A stretch of 8,106 bases of DNA from Cellvibrionales bacterium UBA5860 (lineage in GTDB: Bacteria; Pseudomonadota; Gammaproteobacteria; Pseudomonadales; Porticoccaceae): positions 5,208-13,313 of the forward strand of contig DJFY01000029.1 of assembly GCA_002431545.1 (NCBI GenBank), read 5' to 3'. Below are positions 6,810 to 8,106 of this stretch, piece after piece. The position numbers were made by a program, and so were the translations under genes. The notes beneath the pieces are model-generated. The model searched no databases and was not told the origin of the DNA. It saw only the letters and a program-made list of their open reading frames with translations. Position 1 is the first letter of the stretch; every line of letters begins with the position of its first letter.

Positions 6810-6838
6810 TTGATCGTGTAGGGCTTTTTGATTACTAT
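6810..6838 (+). promoter_or_regulatory. Likely sigma70 promoter of the petAB operon
   Basis: TTGATC (6810-6815) and TACTAT (6833-6838) are separated by 17 bp. The expected start site is near 6845, giving a leader of about 85 nt before petA. Its position right after the rpsI terminator supports an independent bc1 operon promoter. Other AT-rich stretches (around 6767-6777) could also serve as -10 boxes but lack a -35. Confidence 0.5.
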
Positions 6839-6860
6839 GACGCGCCTTTTTTGCCTGCGC

Positions 6861-6890
6861 GGAGGAGACTGGATGTCGCTGCGTGAGTAG
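6861..6890 (+). promoter_or_regulatory. Candidate five-codon leader ORF (MSLRE) in the petA leader
   Basis: A near-perfect Shine-Dalgarno, GGAGGAG (6861-6867), stands five bases before an ATG (6873-6875) that opens a frame of only five codons, MSLRE, closed by TAG at 6888-6890. The stop codon lies 39 bp before the petA ATG. It falls within the predicted petA transcript. The strength and spacing of the ribosome binding site are the evidence; a role in regulating petA is inference, and chance is possible. Confidence 0.3.
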
Positions 6891-6929
6891 GCGTCCTGTC
6901 TTCGTAATTCAGCTTTTGGGGAGAGCTCT

Positions 6930-7529
6930 ATGAGCAATGACGGTGTCAATCAGAAGCGTCGCCGCTTTCTGACTGGAGCCACCTGTGTGGTTGGTGCGGC
7001 CGGCGTAGCCGGCGCTGCCGTGCCATTTGTCGGTTCCTGGTTTCCCAGCGCCAAGGCGAAAGCGGCCGGGGCACCGGTCAAGATCAATATCGGTAAGCTC
7101 GAGCCGGGCAGCATGATGATCGAGGAGTGGCGGGGCAAACCTGTCTACGTCGTCCGCCGATCGGCCGAAGCGCTCGCTTCCCTTGAAAAGCAAACCGGCA
7201 AGCTCAACGATCCCGAGTCGCAAAAATCGGAACAACCGCAGTATGTCGATCCTGTTACGCGCTCGATAAAGGACGAATATCTTATACTTGTCGGGCTGTG
7301 TACCCACCTGGGTTGCGCACCCAAGTATCGGCCAGAAGTGGGGGCCGCTGATCTTGGCGGCGACGAGTGGTTGGGTGGCTTCTTCTGTCCCTGTCACGGT
7401 TCCAAATTTGACCTTGCCGGCCGTGTGTACGCCGGTGTTCCGGCACCGACCAACCTGGCTGTGCCACCCCATAGTTATGAGAGCGACAATGTCGTGGTGA
7501 TAGGTATCGACACGGAGGCGGCAGCATGA
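6930..7529 (+). CDS. petA: Ubiquinol-cytochrome c reductase Rieske iron-sulfur subunit
   Basis: This is the Rieske protein of the cytochrome bc1 complex (complex III), which takes one electron from ubiquinol and passes it to cytochrome c1 on the periplasmic side of the inner membrane. The 199-residue product has a twin-arginine signal-anchor at its N-terminus (RRRFL at 10-14) followed by a hydrophobic segment (about 17-36), so the folded protein is probably exported by Tat and stays anchored. The 2Fe-2S cluster motifs are CTHLGC (124-129) and CPCHGS (153-158): C124, H126, C153 and H156 bind the cluster, and C129 and C155 form the stabilising disulfide. The ATG has a good ribosome binding site, GGGGAG at 6918-6923, six bases upstream. 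Its end overlaps the petB start (ATGA), indicating coupled translation. Confidence 0.98.
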   Translation: MSNDGVNQKRRRFLTGATCVVGAAGVAGAAVPFVGSWFPSAKAKAAGAPVKINIGKLEPGSMMIEEWRGKPVYVVRRSAEALASLEKQTGKLNDPESQKSEQPQYVDPVTRSIKDEYLILVGLCTHLGCAPKYRPEVGAADLGGDEWLGGFFCPCHGSKFDLAGRVYAGVPAPTNLAVPPHSYESDNVVVIGIDTEAAA

Positions 7530-8106
7530 AGTGGCTGGTAGCTTTTTGGGGCTGGCTCGACGCGCGCCTGCCCGTTCAGCGCGCGTGGGATACCCATATG
7601 GGCAAGTACTACGCGCCCAAGAATTTCAACTTCTGGTACTTTTTTGGGGTGCTCTCCCTGCTGGTGCTGGTTAACCAGCTGCTCACTGGCATCTGGCTGA
7701 CTATGAGTTACGAGCCCTCTGCGGAGCGCGCCTTTGCTTCGGTCGAGTACATCATGCGCGACGTCGATTTTGGCTATGTCCTGCGCTATATGCATTCCAC
7801 CGGCGCGTCGGCGTTTTTTGTCGTTGTCTACCTGCATATGTTTCGCGGTTTGCTCTATGGTTCTTACAAGGCGCCCCGCGAACTGGTCTGGTTGTTCGGC
7901 ATGGCGATCTACCTGGCCCTGATGGCCGAAGCCTTCCTGGGGTATGTGCTGCCCTGGGGGCAAATGTCCTACTGGGGCGCCCAGGTCATTATTTCTCTTT
8001 TTGGTGCCATACCCGGCATCGGCGAAGCCATTGTCGAATGGGTACGGGGCGATTACCTGATATCCGGCATCACACTAAACCGTTTCTTTGCGCTACATGT
8101 GGTTGC
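7526..8106 (+). CDS. petB: Cytochrome b subunit of the bc1 complex, 5' part only
   Basis: Cytochrome b is the membrane core of complex III and holds both quinone sites and two b-type hemes. The first 193 codons are present and the frame is open at the window edge; the family is about 400 residues, so roughly half is missing. Visible are the N-terminal amphipathic region, the first membrane helix (about 37-58, FWYFFGVLSLLVLVNQLLTG), the heme-ligand helix with H90 and H104 (14 apart, in RYMHSTGAS and VVYLHMFRG), the strongly conserved LPWGQMSYWGA (142-152) and the start of the fourth helix with H191, the first ligand of the second pair. The ATG at 7526 overlaps the petA stop codon. petC (cytochrome c1) would be expected next beyond the edge. 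Confidence 0.98.
   Translation, partial: MKWLVAFWGWLDARLPVQRAWDTHMGKYYAPKNFNFWYFFGVLSLLVLVNQLLTGIWLTMSYEPSAERAFASVEYIMRDVDFGYVLRYMHSTGASAFFVVVYLHMFRGLLYGSYKAPRELVWLFGMAIYLALMAEAFLGYVLPWGQMSYWGAQVIISLFGAIPGIGEAIVEWVRGDYLISGITLNRFFALHVV

Noticed and set aside
6841..6861. CGCGC/GCGCG hairpin in the petA leader as an attenuator
   Set aside because: Five base pairs around an 11-nt loop, partly at or before the predicted start site, and no T-tract after it.
6909..7472. Minus-strand ORF of 187 codons opposite petA
   Set aside because: It mirrors the Rieske coding sequence, which has all its cluster ligands; the antisense frame has no recognisable feature.
7475..7963. Minus-strand ORF of 162 codons opposite petB
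   Set aside because: It is antisense to the heme-binding region of cytochrome b; no independent support.

Overview
The window reads as ordinary core chromosome of a gammaproteobacterium of fairly high GC content. The support is the protein similarity (XseA, ZapE, L13 and S9 all follow the gammaproteobacterial pattern as I remember it) and the gene order zapE - rplM - rpsI - petA - petB, which is common in aerobic gammaproteobacteria outside the enterics. No tRNA, rRNA, insertion sequence, CRISPR array or phage gene was seen, and I found no clearly new multi-gene system. The interest lies mostly in regulatory detail.

Layout. Positions 1-281 hold no convincing complete gene; a short frame at the left edge may be the start of a minus-strand gene. 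Positions 282-3625 are a minus-strand pair: xseA (exonuclease VII large subunit), then, 5 bp downstream, an M3-family oligoendopeptidase with an apparent export signal. A divergent intergenic region of about 150 bp (3644-3791) separates this pair from a plus-strand series: a small alpha/beta hydrolase (3792-4445), zapE (4542-5645), the ribosomal protein operon rplM-rpsI (5876-6718), and the cytochrome bc1 operon petA-petB (6930 to the right edge).

Regulation visible in the DNA. rplM-rpsI has a strong sigma70-type promoter (TTGAAA, 17 bp, TAGAAT at 5703-5731), a leader of about 138 nt with possible secondary structure and no canonical Shine-Dalgarno before rplM, and a textbook intrinsic terminator at 6739-6764. 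petA-petB has its own likely promoter (6810-6838) and a leader containing a five-codon mini-ORF behind a very good ribosome binding site. petA and petB overlap by ATGA, so their translation is probably coupled. xseA has a promoter-like element placed so that transcription would start at or next to its ATG, suggesting a leaderless message.

Functionally the window mixes DNA repair (xseA), peptide degradation (M3 peptidase), cell division (zapE), translation (rplM, rpsI) and respiration (petAB). The right-hand genes form two adjacent, separately terminated operons; the left-hand pair is an independent unit on the other strand.
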